Origin: Voacanga thouarsii
Taxonomy: Eukaryota; Streptophyta; Magnoliopsida; Gentianales; Apocynaceae
Direction: 5' to 3'
NCBI GenBank assembly: GCA_026120185.1
Contig: JANUWF010001059.1
Coordinates: 1,285,001-1,349,000 of the forward strand
DNA: 64,000 nt
Under the pieces are notes generated by a model. The model was not told the DNA's origin and searched no databases. It was given only the letters and a program-made list of their open reading frames with translations. The translations under genes and the position numbers were made by a program. Shown one piece after another: positions 1-10,347 of this stretch. Positions within the stretch are counted from its first letter, which is position 1; each line of letters opens with the position of its first letter.

Positions 1-373
1 TGAAGTAACTAATGTTTGCAAATGTAATTGTTCAACATTTAGTTTAGTATCCAATGTTTACATAATTTGGCTTTAGTGAGGTAGGTTGAAGTCGAGAAAG
101 AAGGAAATGGGAGCAGGGATGAGGGAGGGGAGAAGGTGTGTTAGAGTGACAGAATGCTAAATTTTAAAGATTCAAACAATTGAGGGCATGTCAATAAAGA
201 TTCTTTCTTCTCTATTGCCTTCTGTAACGTTGTCATTGCAAGTAGTTTCCTTTTGCACATTTGAAGCTTAGGCTGTTATGGATGACAATTAAATCTGCGT
301 CCATTTTTGTCCATGGAAATATTTGAAGTAAATGCCTAATGAAATTTGCTTTTCTGGTTGTTCTTCTTTTCAG
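1..373. other. Unannotated, intron-like sequence
   Basis: No coding frame is supported here. The stretch is T-rich towards its right end and finishes in a pyrimidine tract followed by CAG at 371-373, which fits a plant 3' splice site. It is best read as intron or flank of the Arg/Ser exon that follows. This is inference. Confidence 0.3.
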
Positions 374-419
374 GTCACCTCGGGGCCACCGCTCTAGAAG
401 CCCCAGGAGAAGGTTTTAA
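374..419 (+). CDS. Putative exon of an Arg/Ser-rich (SR-type) protein
   Basis: Directly after a polypyrimidine-CAG acceptor at 371-373, frame 375 reads SPRGHRSRSPRRR. This is a typical RS-dipeptide stretch of splicing-factor tails. The frame then either ends at TAA 417-419 (last residue F) or is cut at an AG/GT donor at 412/413. RS domains mediate protein-protein contacts in pre-mRNA splicing, and plant SR genes have long introns, so lone short exons are expected. I could not find neighbouring exons in the window, so the parent gene lies to the left or this is a chance or duplicated piece. Low-complexity RS coding can arise by chance, hence modest confidence. The gene family cannot be named. 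Confidence 0.35.
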
Positions 420-3400
420 TTAAATGCACTTTTTGCTGCTTTTTTTTGGTGCTTCCAATTTAGATCTAAAGACGTCAGGCAGTATGCTGGTTAGTTAATT
501 ATGTGTATTAATTACAACCAAAGAGTTATCTCTTTCATTTCCTTTTTGTCTTTCTTTCTCCTGATCAAATGGCTGTGAGAATTCTGGTGATTGTCTTGCA
601 ATTTAACCTTTGACTATCCATGGATGATGTAGATCATATTTCTTCGGCAATTTACTTGGGACTATGAGTGACATTTGGGGTTGCAAGGATGCAGGGAGAG
701 TTTAATATGTGTTGGTTCTGGTGGTTTTATTTTAATCAGCTTGTCTCTTCTTTATCTTGCCTGTGTTTAAAAATGAAAGAAGATTATTACCTTGTCTGAT
801 AATTTTGTCATTATTGGGATGGTGGGATACCCCATTACGAGGATTAAGGGATGGAGACATGATGGGTTAGACAAAGATAAAAGAAGGTCTAAGAAGATAT
901 AGATGGAGGTGATTAGCAGAGATATGCCTCTGTTGAATTTGGATGAGTATGAGAGTAGATAAAAAGAAGTGAAAAGAGAGGATTTATGTGCATGATCACG
1001 CATAATCTTGTATTGGTTCATGTAGTCGACCTCAAGTTTTTTGGTATTAAGGCTTAGTAGTTGTTGTTGTGGGATAGCGGGATCTTGAGAACATTGTGAG
1101 AGAAAACCCCTTAGATATGTGAGCGGAAAATTTAAAAAATGAGAGCTATCCATTTGAATCTACTCTAGTCAGGTATTAGTGCTTTGCTTTAGTACATCAT
1201 TTTCTCATTCCACTGAATTGGTCTGGTCATCAGACGTGGGCAATTTTGTTGCTTTCTCGTGTATCTGCATGCATCATTCGGTTCTGGTTTGTGTGGCTTT
1301 AGATGTTTGCCGGCTGGTTGAACTGAAATTTTTAGTGGTACCAAGTTTTTCACTGTATGCATAGTTAATCGCTGATTCAGGTTCAGATAGTTGACTTGCA
1401 TTTTCAATATGGGAATTCTATGTAATCCCCGAGTTGGCTGGTTTGAATGTTTTATCATTCTTTCTGGTGTCTCCCGGATGAGAATTGAAACTAAGCTTTC
1501 TGGAACCTGTCTGCGTTAGCTTTTAGCCCATGCTTGTGTTCAGACTTGTAAGGAGGCAAAATATAAGGCATTTTGGATGCGGATCATTGGTAACAGTCCC
1601 GCTAGGGCTTTGTAAATCTCAATGAATGGCCTTTCAGCAGTTGTGGGCAGAGAGTTGGAATTGAAATGAGGACTAACGCGTCGTACTTTCTGCTGATCAT
1701 TTTTTTCATTCTTCTTTCCCTTTTTGGACAAACTGAATCAACATTTGTTACTCCAAACTCATCGAGACAAGCAAGTCCTTGTTGAATGGGATGAATTTTA
1801 AAGAGTGGTTGTCGGAGCTGAAGTTCATCTCAGGAAAGTTGCGGAGTTGTTTAGTTGCTGTTCTTTTGCTGAAGCATCAATTTGGATTGGTTCTTGAATT
1901 TTTTTCTCCTGAAGTATATTTTGAAACCCCTATTTTGCAACTTGAAACAGAATACGGAATTCATTTTGGATAGAGAGGAAAATTTTCAGCTTCTCGAGTT
2001 ATATGCAATTCGAACCTCAAACCATCAACAACACCACTTTGGCCTTCAACCAAACCAATTGTCAAACCATAAAACAGTAGTTGGAGTAAATCAAACAGAA
2101 TAAAACATTCACTTTAATACAGCAATATAAGCTAGAAGGGGTCGAAAATTACCATTCGGGTGGGCAGGGGGGAGGTGACGGGGCTAGAGACCGAAACGGA
2201 TTGGGGTTTAGGTGAAGGGGTCGACATGCAAGAATGGACGGTGATTGGTAGATGGAAGGGAAAAGATTTGAGGGAGGGAGATGGTTAGACAGAGGGAAGG
2301 TGGTATGCATGATGGCAATAACAATTTAGGAGCTACAAGTAGAGTGGTTGTGGAAGAAGGAAACAGGAAGAAAGCGGAAGTAAGAAGATGGGTACGGGGG
2401 TGATGGTGGTTTGTTATGAGTTCACAACGCAAACCACTACGAAGAAAGAAGAACGGAAGGGAGAGAGATGAGGAGAAAAAGAAATGAAAACATTAATAAT
2501 AATTTTGCCCTCAAACTAGGCTACTTCCATAATTGGACTTCTTTTTTTTTTTTTTAAATAATAAAATGCTCAAATATGCAAAAGTTAAAAAAGTTTCAGT
2601 GTTGCTATTCTGTTAAAAGTCTAAGAATAATTAGCAAAATTTGTTTATTTTATAAAAATTTCAAATATTTACTTTTCTAAAAATTTTTTAATACCTAAAT
2701 TATGCTTTTTGAAAACTTTTAGTTCCAATCATAAGTTTCGTGATAAATTTTAACGGTTTTAATCACTTACCGATCATATGCCATATTTTTTAGGAATAAA
2801 TTGGTCATTTTATTTTCATTCCATCGATAGTCAACCTCTACTCCTCTCTCAATTGCTCTTGGAAGTTGAAAAGCAGATAGATTTGATCTTAAAAAATATT
2901 GCAATTATAATTTAGATACTAAAAATGGTTAAAAGGGAATTTGAAACTTTTTAAAACAAATTAAATAGTTTTGAAGATAAATTTCACTGATTTCTCAAAA
3001 TTTAGAAGTCATGTTTATTTTTATTGTTATTGAAGGTTGGGCGGTAAGAAGTTAAAAGAGTTTGAGTCTGATTTCAAAACTTAAATGCCCAAAATATTTA
3101 TAGTACTTTATCTTATTTTAATTCTTTTTTTTTTCTGGGACCCCTTGTTCTTCTCCTATTTTCCATATTCTCAATTTTTTTCTCTTAAAGCATTTTTTTA
3201 AGTATATTTTTACAAAGAGAGATGTATATATCTTTTCTTTTAGTCTGAAAGAATTGGGAGCATTTGAATGGGTATTGTAATCTATTTTTTAAGAAAAACT
3301 TTAAACGATAAAGTATATAATCTGTAATTTAAATAAATTTTGATAGTGATTGGAACCAAAAGTTTAGAGTCCTTTTCTTTTTTATAATTGTCTTTAGATG

Positions 3401-3913
3401 CACTTCTAGTATTGTTATTTTTTATTTTTTATACTTTATATTGCAGCAGTCATATGTGGCTTATACATTGTACTACACAAAGATAAAGAAAATAATAATA
3501 TCTTTAAGTATATTCTTTAAAGTACACATCTAAGTTTAAATGTTCTTGTCTCTATATGCAAAAAGTTTATATTTTTTCAAATTAAAAATTTCTTTTCACT
3601 TCTCTGCTGCTTTTTATATACAGCTTTCCCTATTTTCTCTTTGGGGTCGGCGGGGGAGGGAGTGAAAAAATATGGGAATTTGGATGCTGTGTGTTATTCA
3701 TCCTTTGGATGTCAATTTATTTGTTTCAAGTTCACAATGTTGTGGCCAAAACTTTAGGCACAATAATGGAAACTCGTGTAGATGTGCATTTAACAAGTTT
3801 AATCCAGTTTTATTTATTTATTTTTTTTATTTTATGAATTTGACAAATCACCAACAAAAAATGGATTTTTTTTTTTTTTGGTTCTTTTTTTTTTTGGGTT
3901 GGAGGAGAGGGTA
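420..3913. other. Unique-looking non-coding DNA, no supported gene
   Basis: The stretch is AT-rich with long T runs (about 2530-2560, 3121-3135, 3866-3896). The ORFs within it are short and show no family motif. A purine-rich, G-rich block lies at about 2150-2480 and could be an old UTR or promoter on the minus strand, but nothing fixes that. It may be intron or 3' flank of the RS-rich exon. The copia element inserted at 3919 interrupts this DNA, which resumes at 7534. Confidence 0.4.
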
Positions 3914-3918
3914 TTGTG

Positions 3919-4133
3919 TGTTGGTGTGAGAAGCTCCTGGGAATCAGGGAACTACATCCCTTCATCATAGGGTCAATGGAAATCAATTAGAACCAAAATA
4001 TATTGTAATAGATTTGTATTCCAAAATAGAATATTGTACCAGTATCAGAACCATCCGATATGTACAGAAATTGTATTGGGAAAATAAAAAAAGAAGAAGA
4101 AGAAGTATTATTTTTCTTAGTCAAGTGGAAACA
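3919..4133 (+). repeat. 5' LTR of the small copia element
   Basis: It starts TGTTGGTGTGAG and ends GGAAACA, directly before a tRNA-Met type PBS. It matches 7319-7533 along its length, including the purine-rich run near 4088-4106 and the cttagtcaagtgg end. Confidence 0.93.
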
Positions 4134-4147
4134 TGGTATCAGAGCAT
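4134..4147 (+). other. Primer binding site (initiator tRNA-Met type)
   Basis: TGGTATCAGAGCAT directly follows the LTR. TGGTATCAGAGC is the usual copia PBS complementary to the 3' end of initiator tRNA-Met, where minus-strand DNA synthesis starts. Confidence 0.92.
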
Positions 4148-4304
4148 AGTTCCCATTCCCCATCGTTCTCTATTCAGCCTTGAACCAGAGATACCCGCCA
4201 CCAAATCATCATCCAACCTTCCTTATGGCTGATGAAAGCTCACACACTCAACCGAGACTTCGGAACTCCCTTCTTCCTCTGTTTTATCATATCTCACTAC
4301 AAAA

Positions 4305-5197
4305 ATGGTTGAAATCCTTTCCAAAAATTCTGGTACAACCTCGACAATGGACATACCTGCTACTCCAATAGGGATTAAATTGGATGGGACTAATTATGGG
4401 CTATGGTCTCAAGTAGTGGAGATGTACATCTCTGGCAAGGACAAGTTAGGACATATCAATGATGATCTGCCTTAACCTACAACAACAGATCCTACCTTTC
4501 GGAAATGGTGTACTGATGACGCAATAGTAAAAGGATGGCTCATTAACTCTATAGATCCTTTACTGATTGGGAACTTTATTAGATTTTCTATGGCAAAAAT
4601 GGTGTGGGATGCCATAGCAACAACATATTTTGATGGGAGTGATGCCTCTCAACTATATGACCTTCGACGCAGAGTCTCACGTCTCAAACAAGGAAGTGGG
4701 TCATTGGAAAAATTCTATAACACCTTACAGGGATTCTGGAGGGAAATTGACTTCCGAAGGCCAAGTCTAATGCAATGTCCAGCTAAAATCCATCGTTATA
4801 ACAGTATGTTACAGGAGGATCGAGTATATGTATTTTTGGGTGGTTTGGATGATAGACTGGACAATATTCATAGGGATATTCTACAGATCAACTATTCCCA
4901 ACAGTGGAGCAGGCTTATGCCCATGTTCGGCGAGAAGCGGTGCAACAAGCAGTAATGATAGGAACCACCTTGGAGGAACCATCAAGTGCAGTGTTAAACT
5001 CCAGAAGTCTAAGTATTGGAAATCCTTCGACAACTCCTCCTTCTAATAGGAAATCTATTTCCTTTCCCAAGTCCAAGAATACATCGAATGACCTGAAATA
5101 TTCTCACTGTGGAGGATCTAAGCATACTCGGGAGACTTGTTTCAAGGTCCATGGTTACCCTAAATGGTGGCATGAATTACAAGAGCAAAAAAAGTAG
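4305..5197 (+). pseudogene. Copia gag (UBN2-type) pseudogene
   Basis: Frame 4305 begins MVEILSKN and reads a copia Gag: a KLDGTNYGLWSQ N-terminal motif at about 4377, a TAA stop near 4474, then a long frame to 4955 with VWDAIATTYFDGSDASQLY and a helical middle (SRLKQGSGSLEKFY). A frameshift near 4900 moves it to the frame ending at 5197 (EQAYAHVRREAV). The nucleocapsid knuckle near 5100 reads YSHCGGSKHTRETC, so the first of the three Cys ligands of the CCHC box is Tyr. Gag would form the particle that packages element RNA. At least one stop, one frameshift and the lost ligand make it inactive. Confidence 0.82.
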
Positions 5198-5737
5198 AAT
5201 GCTTGAAGGAATAATGACACAAGTAAGAATGAACAAGGGATTACAAGTCAAGGTTCAATTGTGACCGGGGATATGCCTCTTTCCTTAATTCCAACTTAGG
5301 CCCATAATGTCAGCACAAATGCAAATCTTAATGCAACCTCAGGTATGAATCTACCGAAATGTGATATTGAGAATACTCATGGCCAATGGATTCTTGACTC
5401 AGGAGCCTCTAATCATATGACCTATTATGAAAGAGATTTCTTGCACCGATCCACACCTAGAAGAACAAGCATTGTGAATGCTAATGGAAAGTGTTCCCCG
5501 GTAATAGGGGCTGGTACTGTGATGGTGGAACCTAGCCTATCTCTATTTAATACTCTCCTTGTTCCGTCTATTTCTCATAAACTAGTGTCTGTGAGTCAAC
5601 TTACCAAAGATTTATATTATGCTGTAATCATTTATCCTGATGCTTTCTTTCTTCAGGATGTTCTCACCAAGGAGATTATTGGGCGTGGTATTGAGAAGGG
5701 GGGACTTTACTTCTTGAAGGACGTCAAACAGAGGAGG
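5198..5737 (+). pseudogene. Copia protease and pre-integrase segment (partial)
   Basis: The frame continues that of the gag end after stops at 5197 and near 5297. The protease motif ILDSGASNHMT lies at about 5390-5422; the aspartate of DSGA is the expected catalytic residue of retrotransposon aspartic proteases and is present here. Downstream, LLVPSISHKLVSVSQL and the following 60 residues match the family pattern between protease and integrase (GAG_pre-integrase region). Homology ends at about 5737 (YFLKDV), just before the HHCC zinc motif of integrase would be expected. Everything from the integrase core to the RT fingers and palm is absent. Confidence 0.8.
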
Positions 5738-6830
5738 TGCCTTGATTTTCGTGCATATTTTTTGGCAATTTGTAGAGTTTTAGTATTTTTCTATTTCTAT
5801 TCGGCTAGAAAGGGACGAATTTAGGCACTTCTAAAGCCTATAAATAGAGGAAAAACATAAGTTAAAAGAAAGAATTCACTGATCAAAACATTAAATCACT
5901 CAAAATTAAGGAAGAATTCATCAAATTAATGAGGATTGTACAAAAGGGTATACGAAGAAAGAAGAAGGAGGCTTGTTTATAAGTATTTTCTTTTTAACTT
6001 TGTTTTCTTTTCTTGAACAATGATGTACTAATTGTTTTATTATAATTTGACATTGTTTTAGATATTTATAATTTTTAGAGTTACTTTGATCTTTTGATTA
6101 ATTGATTGTTATTCTTGGTATTTAATTACTTATGCTGATTACAAGACTAATTTGTTGTTTCTTCTATTAACTTGCTTGGAAAAAGGGGTTGATGGTTGTT
6201 TCAATTTATTAATTTAATATTTGTTGTCTATTAACTTGCTTGGAAAAAGGGGTTAATTGCTAAGAATTGAGTAATTAAATGTTAATTGATGTCTGCTAGG
6301 ATATGGATTCATTGGTTAATTTCATGTTTTAAATTTGTCAGGATATGGAAATTTAATCAAGGATTGTGTTTAATGCATCTTTTCAGTGAATTAGTTGAGA
6401 TAGGATATATGATGCTAATTTGTTTAAAAGATAGTAATTTCATGGATTTGAAAAGAAGTGAATCTATCTTAATCCTTCATGATGCCAAGAGAATAATTAG
6501 TTATGATAATGATTAGGTACTTTAAGGTCATATTTGTCAAAATAATGGTTTGAGTTACATAATTCTCCATCCTTAACATATGTATATATTATTTTATTTT
6601 ATTTTATTTTCATTTTTTATTCTTTTTCACTTTATTGAGTCGATTAAACAATGAAAGAAAAGTGATTAATGCATACTTGTTTCTTGAGGATCGACACTCA
6701 TTTTTAAACCCTATGCTATGCTTAATGATGAGTACGCTTGCTCATATGTGTAATTTAGGGTTAATGTTTTAATTTAAATTTGATTGGGAATGTGTTTATT
6801 TTTATATAATTTTTATACCCAAATTCAAAC
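5738..6830 (+). repeat. Athila-type LTR fragment inside the copia element
   Basis: The block has no copia coding. It resembles element D's LTR (47344-48430) in order: a TATA-like signal (TATAAATAG at 5839-5847), a GAAGAAAGAAGAAGGAGGCTTG-like block near 5958, gctatgcttaatgatgagtacgcttgctca near 6713 matching the like stretch near 48394. Two copies of aacttgcttggaaaaaggggtt lie near 6171 and 6234. No TSD was found at its edges, so it may have come in by recombination or be the remains of a nested insertion. Edges are approximate. Confidence 0.6.
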
Positions 6831-7273
6831 ACATCAAAGGCTATACAAATGCTAATTGGGCCAGAAACATTTTAGATAGGAAGTCAACCTCAAGCTATTT
6901 CACATTTGTTGGTGGGAATCTTGTTACATGGAGAAGTAAAAAGCAAAAGGTGGTGGCCTTATCGAGGGCAGAAGCAGAATTTAGGGGAATGGCAAAAGGG
7001 TTGTGTGAGCTCCTTTGGCTTAGAAACCTGTTATGTGAGATTGGTTTCCCTCCTAGGTATGAGATGAATTTGTTTTATGACAACAAAGCAGCCGTCGATA
7101 TTTCTCATAATCTAGTTCAGCATGATCGGACTAAACATGTGGAGGTTGATCAACATTTCATCAAACAGAATCTTGAAGGAAAGATCATTCGATTTCCTTT
7201 TGTGAAGTCAGAAGACCAACTAGCAGATATCCTAACTAAAGCTGTGTGTAGCAGAAGTTTTATAATTCATTGA
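6831..7273 (+). pseudogene. Copia RNase H domain (C-terminal pol fragment)
   Basis: The frame around 6831-7273 reads YTNANWARN, then KSTSSYFTFVGGNLVTWRSK, VALSRAEAEF, LFYDNKAAVDIS and HDRTKHVEVDQHFIKQ, ending with QLADILTKAV. These are the standard copia RNase H blocks in order, including acidic residues of AEAE and YDN. RNase H would remove the RNA strand after first-strand synthesis. The domain is fairly intact but has no RT attached, so it is a pol remnant. It ends about 45 bases before the polypurine tract. Confidence 0.85.
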
Positions 7274-7307
7274 GCAAGTTGGGCATGATAGATATCTATG
7301 CACCAAC

Positions 7308-7318
7308 TTGAGGGGGAG
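7308..7318 (+). other. Polypurine tract
   Basis: TTGAGGGGGAG immediately precedes the TG of the 3' LTR at 7319. This is the expected position and composition of the plus-strand primer site. Confidence 0.85.
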
Positions 7319-7533
7319 TGTTGGCGTGAGAAGCTCCTGGGAATATGGGAACTACATCCCTTCATCGTAGGGTTAATGGAAATCAATTAGAACCAAAATA
7401 GATTGAAATAGATCTGTATTTGAAACTAGAAGATATTGTACTAGTATAAGAACCATCCGATATGTACAGAAGTTGTATTGGGAAAATAAAAAAAAGAAGA
7501 AGAAGTATTATTCTTCTTAGTCAAGTGGAAACA
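7319..7533 (+). repeat. 3' LTR of the small copia element
   Basis: It starts TGTTGGCGTGAG, ends GGAAACA, and is followed by the TSD copy ttgtg at 7534-7538. It is the same length (215 bp) as the 5' LTR. Confidence 0.93.
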
Positions 7534-7538
7534 TTGTG

Positions 7539-8739
7539 GTGCAGGTTTTTTTTAGGGGGGTTAGGGCGCAAAGGGAAGGGGGAAAATGTACCATCACTAG
7601 TGAACAAGTACCGCCTAAGCTCCCTTATCTTTGAGAGAGATGTATAATTACATGGTTTTCATATCTTCAAGCTGGAACAATCCTTCCTTAAAGAATTACG
7701 AAATGCTAGTAGATGCCGTTTTATCTTTCAATTCAAGAGAGTAGTTTGATTTTCTTTCCTCCAAATGTTCTGTATGCCGCAAAGTTCTACTGATAATGCT
7801 GTAACAAATATTAGAGTAATCTTAGCTGCTCTTTTGCTTTGTAATTTTTTCCTAGAAAGATGATCAGAACCATATTTCAGGATATTTGGGTGAAATCCAC
7901 CTGATAAATGTAAGGACTTTGGTGATGGCTGCTTTGGGATTTCATTGGAGTAGTAAAAATAGGCGTTGTTGCTGAGTTTTTCAAATATTCATGCAAACAA
8001 GGACTTTAAAGAAATGATTAAAATCTAAGCAGCTTAGAGTGACTAAAAGGAAGAAGAAAATATTTTAGGTGCCAGTCAAAATTGACACAAAGAATCTTTT
8101 TAGCCTCCATGTTCCGTGCTATGGAAAAGAAAATTTGATGTCTTTCTTTAAGTGTTTTGCACCACATAGATCTTTTTCAACTCAATTTCTATTGGAGATT
8201 TTACAGAATAATGTGAAATTAATATGTAATTAGAAATTTATCAAAAAAGGTAGCTATATAATGTTTGTAATCATAGTGAATATGTATAATTATGACTATT
8301 TACAAAAGTTATCATTAAAGTCATTTATAAATAGCTGTGACTTTATATTAAATATGTAACAAGAATTATACTTTTAAACTCTTGATTATAAAAGAATAAG
8401 AGGTGAGAGTTGATATATATGAAAAGCTCTGAAAAATCTCTCAAAAGTCTTTAAACATTTTACAATAGTACAAACAATCTCTCGTGGTTTCATATTAGGT
8501 TGTTATATTTTTGTAAATATCGATAAATACTCTAGATTTTGTTAGTGCAAGACACTGTCAAACATTCGATTTTATTGTATATTTTGCAGAATCATATTCC
8601 ACACCAACCTATTGGTGAGGTGAAATAAGCTTTAAGGTTAGCAACATTATAATGTGCTTTGAAGCCATTGTGGTTTGACTTTTCTTAAAGCACTTATAGT
8701 CTTAAGACTTATCCAGATGACACTTATTTCATTGAGGGA
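7539..8739. other. Non-coding DNA; possible decayed LTR at about 8390-8600
   Basis: No coding frame is supported. The left part continues the DNA interrupted by the copia insertion. The part around 8390-8600 (gaaaagctctgaaaaatctctc..., then tgttagtgcaag) has the look of a copia LTR promoter and leader just ahead of the gag remnant at 8740, but no second copy is in the window to prove it. Confidence 0.3.
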
Positions 8740-10135
8740 GATAACTACCAACTTCATTAGGTTGGAATGGTTTGATGAAGGCAATTTTGATGATGGCAAA
8801 ATAACTTGCATTTCCTTCTTGCAACCTTACAAGTAGCCTATGTTCTTAATAAAGCAAAGCTTGCAGAAAATGAGAATGAAACTCTAACAGAGACACATGC
8901 GAGATAAAAGTGGGACAATGATGATTATGTGTGCAAAGATCACATACTAAATGGAATGTCTGAAGCTTTGTTCAATATATATTAGAATAAAGAATTATGG
9001 GACAACCTAAAGGCATGTTACATAAAAAAAGATGCAACATGTAAGAAATTTTTGGTTAATTTGTTCTTCAATTATAAAAATGGTTGATGCTAAATCTATT
9101 ATGGAACAATTAAATGAGATTAAATGCATCTTAAATAATTTTAAATAATATGATTTTAAAATAGATGATGTTATTATACTATCTTTTGTGATTGATAAAG
9201 TTCCTCCTTCATGGAAAGATGTAAAGAGAAGTTTAAAACATAAAAAAGAATAAATGCCTTTGGAAGACATGGATAATCATCTCTGAATAGAGAAGGAAGT
9301 GCACAAACAAGAAGAAAAGTTTGTGTTTACTATAGAAGAGCAAGATGTCTAGGTGCCAACTGTTCATATGGTGGAGGAACTTGTGCAAGGAAGCCTTCAA
9401 AGAAATGCCCAAATGAATCTTCCAATACTTCCAAAGACAAGAAGAAGAAGAAGGGTGTATGTTACAATTGTGAAAAACTTGGATAGTTTAAGATAGAGAG
9501 TCATCTTTTGAAACAGAAAGACAAGAAAGATGCATCTTTAAAAAAAAATGTTGTTGCAAATTTGTTGCATCTGGTGCCTTTATTTTAAGTACTTTATGGT
9601 CTAGAAGTTAGGAAGAACTTAGTGTCTAGTGGCTTGATAAACAATTTTGGTTTTAAACTTGTTTTTGAGGTTGAAAATTTTTTTTTGTCTAAGGGTGGTA
9701 TCTTTGTGGGAAAACACTATTTGTATGAAGACATGTGTAAACTCAATATCAATAAAATTATTAAGGATGCTTATATAGTTGAGACTTCCTGCTTATGGCA
9801 TAATCATTTGGGACATCAATTTTCGTAGAATGTGAGAAATTGGTTAAGTTAGATCTTATTCCTATTTTTGATTAAAAAAAATACATATAATTGTAAGACA
9901 TACATGTTTGCCAAGATAGTACAAAACTCATTTCCTAAGGTAGAACGGAAAACAAAATTGTTGAAATTGATATATAGTGATGTATATGATTTACATTCTG
10001 CTTCATATTAGGGATAATTTTTTTTTTTGTTAATTTCATTGGTAATTGTTCCAAATTTTGTTATGTTTATCTTTTATATTCGATGGAGAAATTCAAAATT
10101 TGCAAAACTAAAGTTGAATTACATTGTGAGTCATA
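8740..10135 (+). pseudogene. Decayed copia gag-protease-integrase remnant
   Basis: Pieces in several plus frames line up as a copia polyprotein. Gag: RLEWFDEGNF near 8760, KWDNDDYVCKDHILNGMSEALFN near 8910, NKELWDNLKACYIKKDATCKKF near 8990. A nucleocapsid knuckle starts CYNCEKLG near 9462 but its later ligands are disrupted. The pre-integrase region (KNLVSSGLINNFGFKLVFE, then CLWHNHLGHQFS) is at 9622-9828. The integrase start includes LLKLIYSDVYD near 9965 and FVNFIGNCSKFCYVYLL near 10028. Many stops and shifts make it a fossil. It stops where the gypsy LTR fragment begins. No LTR pair could be assigned. Confidence 0.7.
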
Positions 10136-10347
10136 GTATATTTTGGGCATATATTCCAACAAAATATTCTATCCATCATTATTTTATATAGCAATTTCTT
10201 AAACATTCCAAAGCACAACAATTCTTCCACAATCATACTCAAACAAATTCATTGATGCCATACCAAATATATCTATGTGCAAAAATGCTTATTCAATATG
10301 GTCCATATATTCTCTCATTTCTAGGATCATTTAGGTGGGGTGTCACA
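10136..10347 (-). repeat. Element C: truncated gypsy 3' LTR
   Basis: On the minus strand the sequence from 10347 starts TGTGACACCCCACC, right after a polypurine tract (10361-10348, CAAGAGGGAGAGAA). This is the usual start of the 3' LTR in chromodomain-type gypsy elements. Only about 200 bases remain before the copia remnant, so the left edge is approximate. Confidence 0.6.

Larger units (their letters stand above)
3919..7533 (+). mobile_element. Internally deleted Ty1/copia LTR retrotransposon with 5-bp TSD
   Basis: Two 215-bp LTRs (TGTTGG...AACA) bracket a plus-strand gag, a protease segment and an RNase H segment. The 5-bp repeat ttgtg at 3914-3918 and 7534-7538 is a perfect target-site duplication. 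A PBS follows the left LTR and a polypurine tract precedes the right LTR. At 3.6 kb it is short, because integrase and reverse transcriptase are missing and an unrelated LTR-like block occupies that position. The two LTRs differ at several sites in their first 60 bases, so the insertion is old. It cannot supply its own replication. Confidence 0.92.

Noticed and set aside
767..1153. 128-residue minus-strand open frame
   Set aside because: Hydrophobic, low-complexity product, no family motif, no promoter or splice support.
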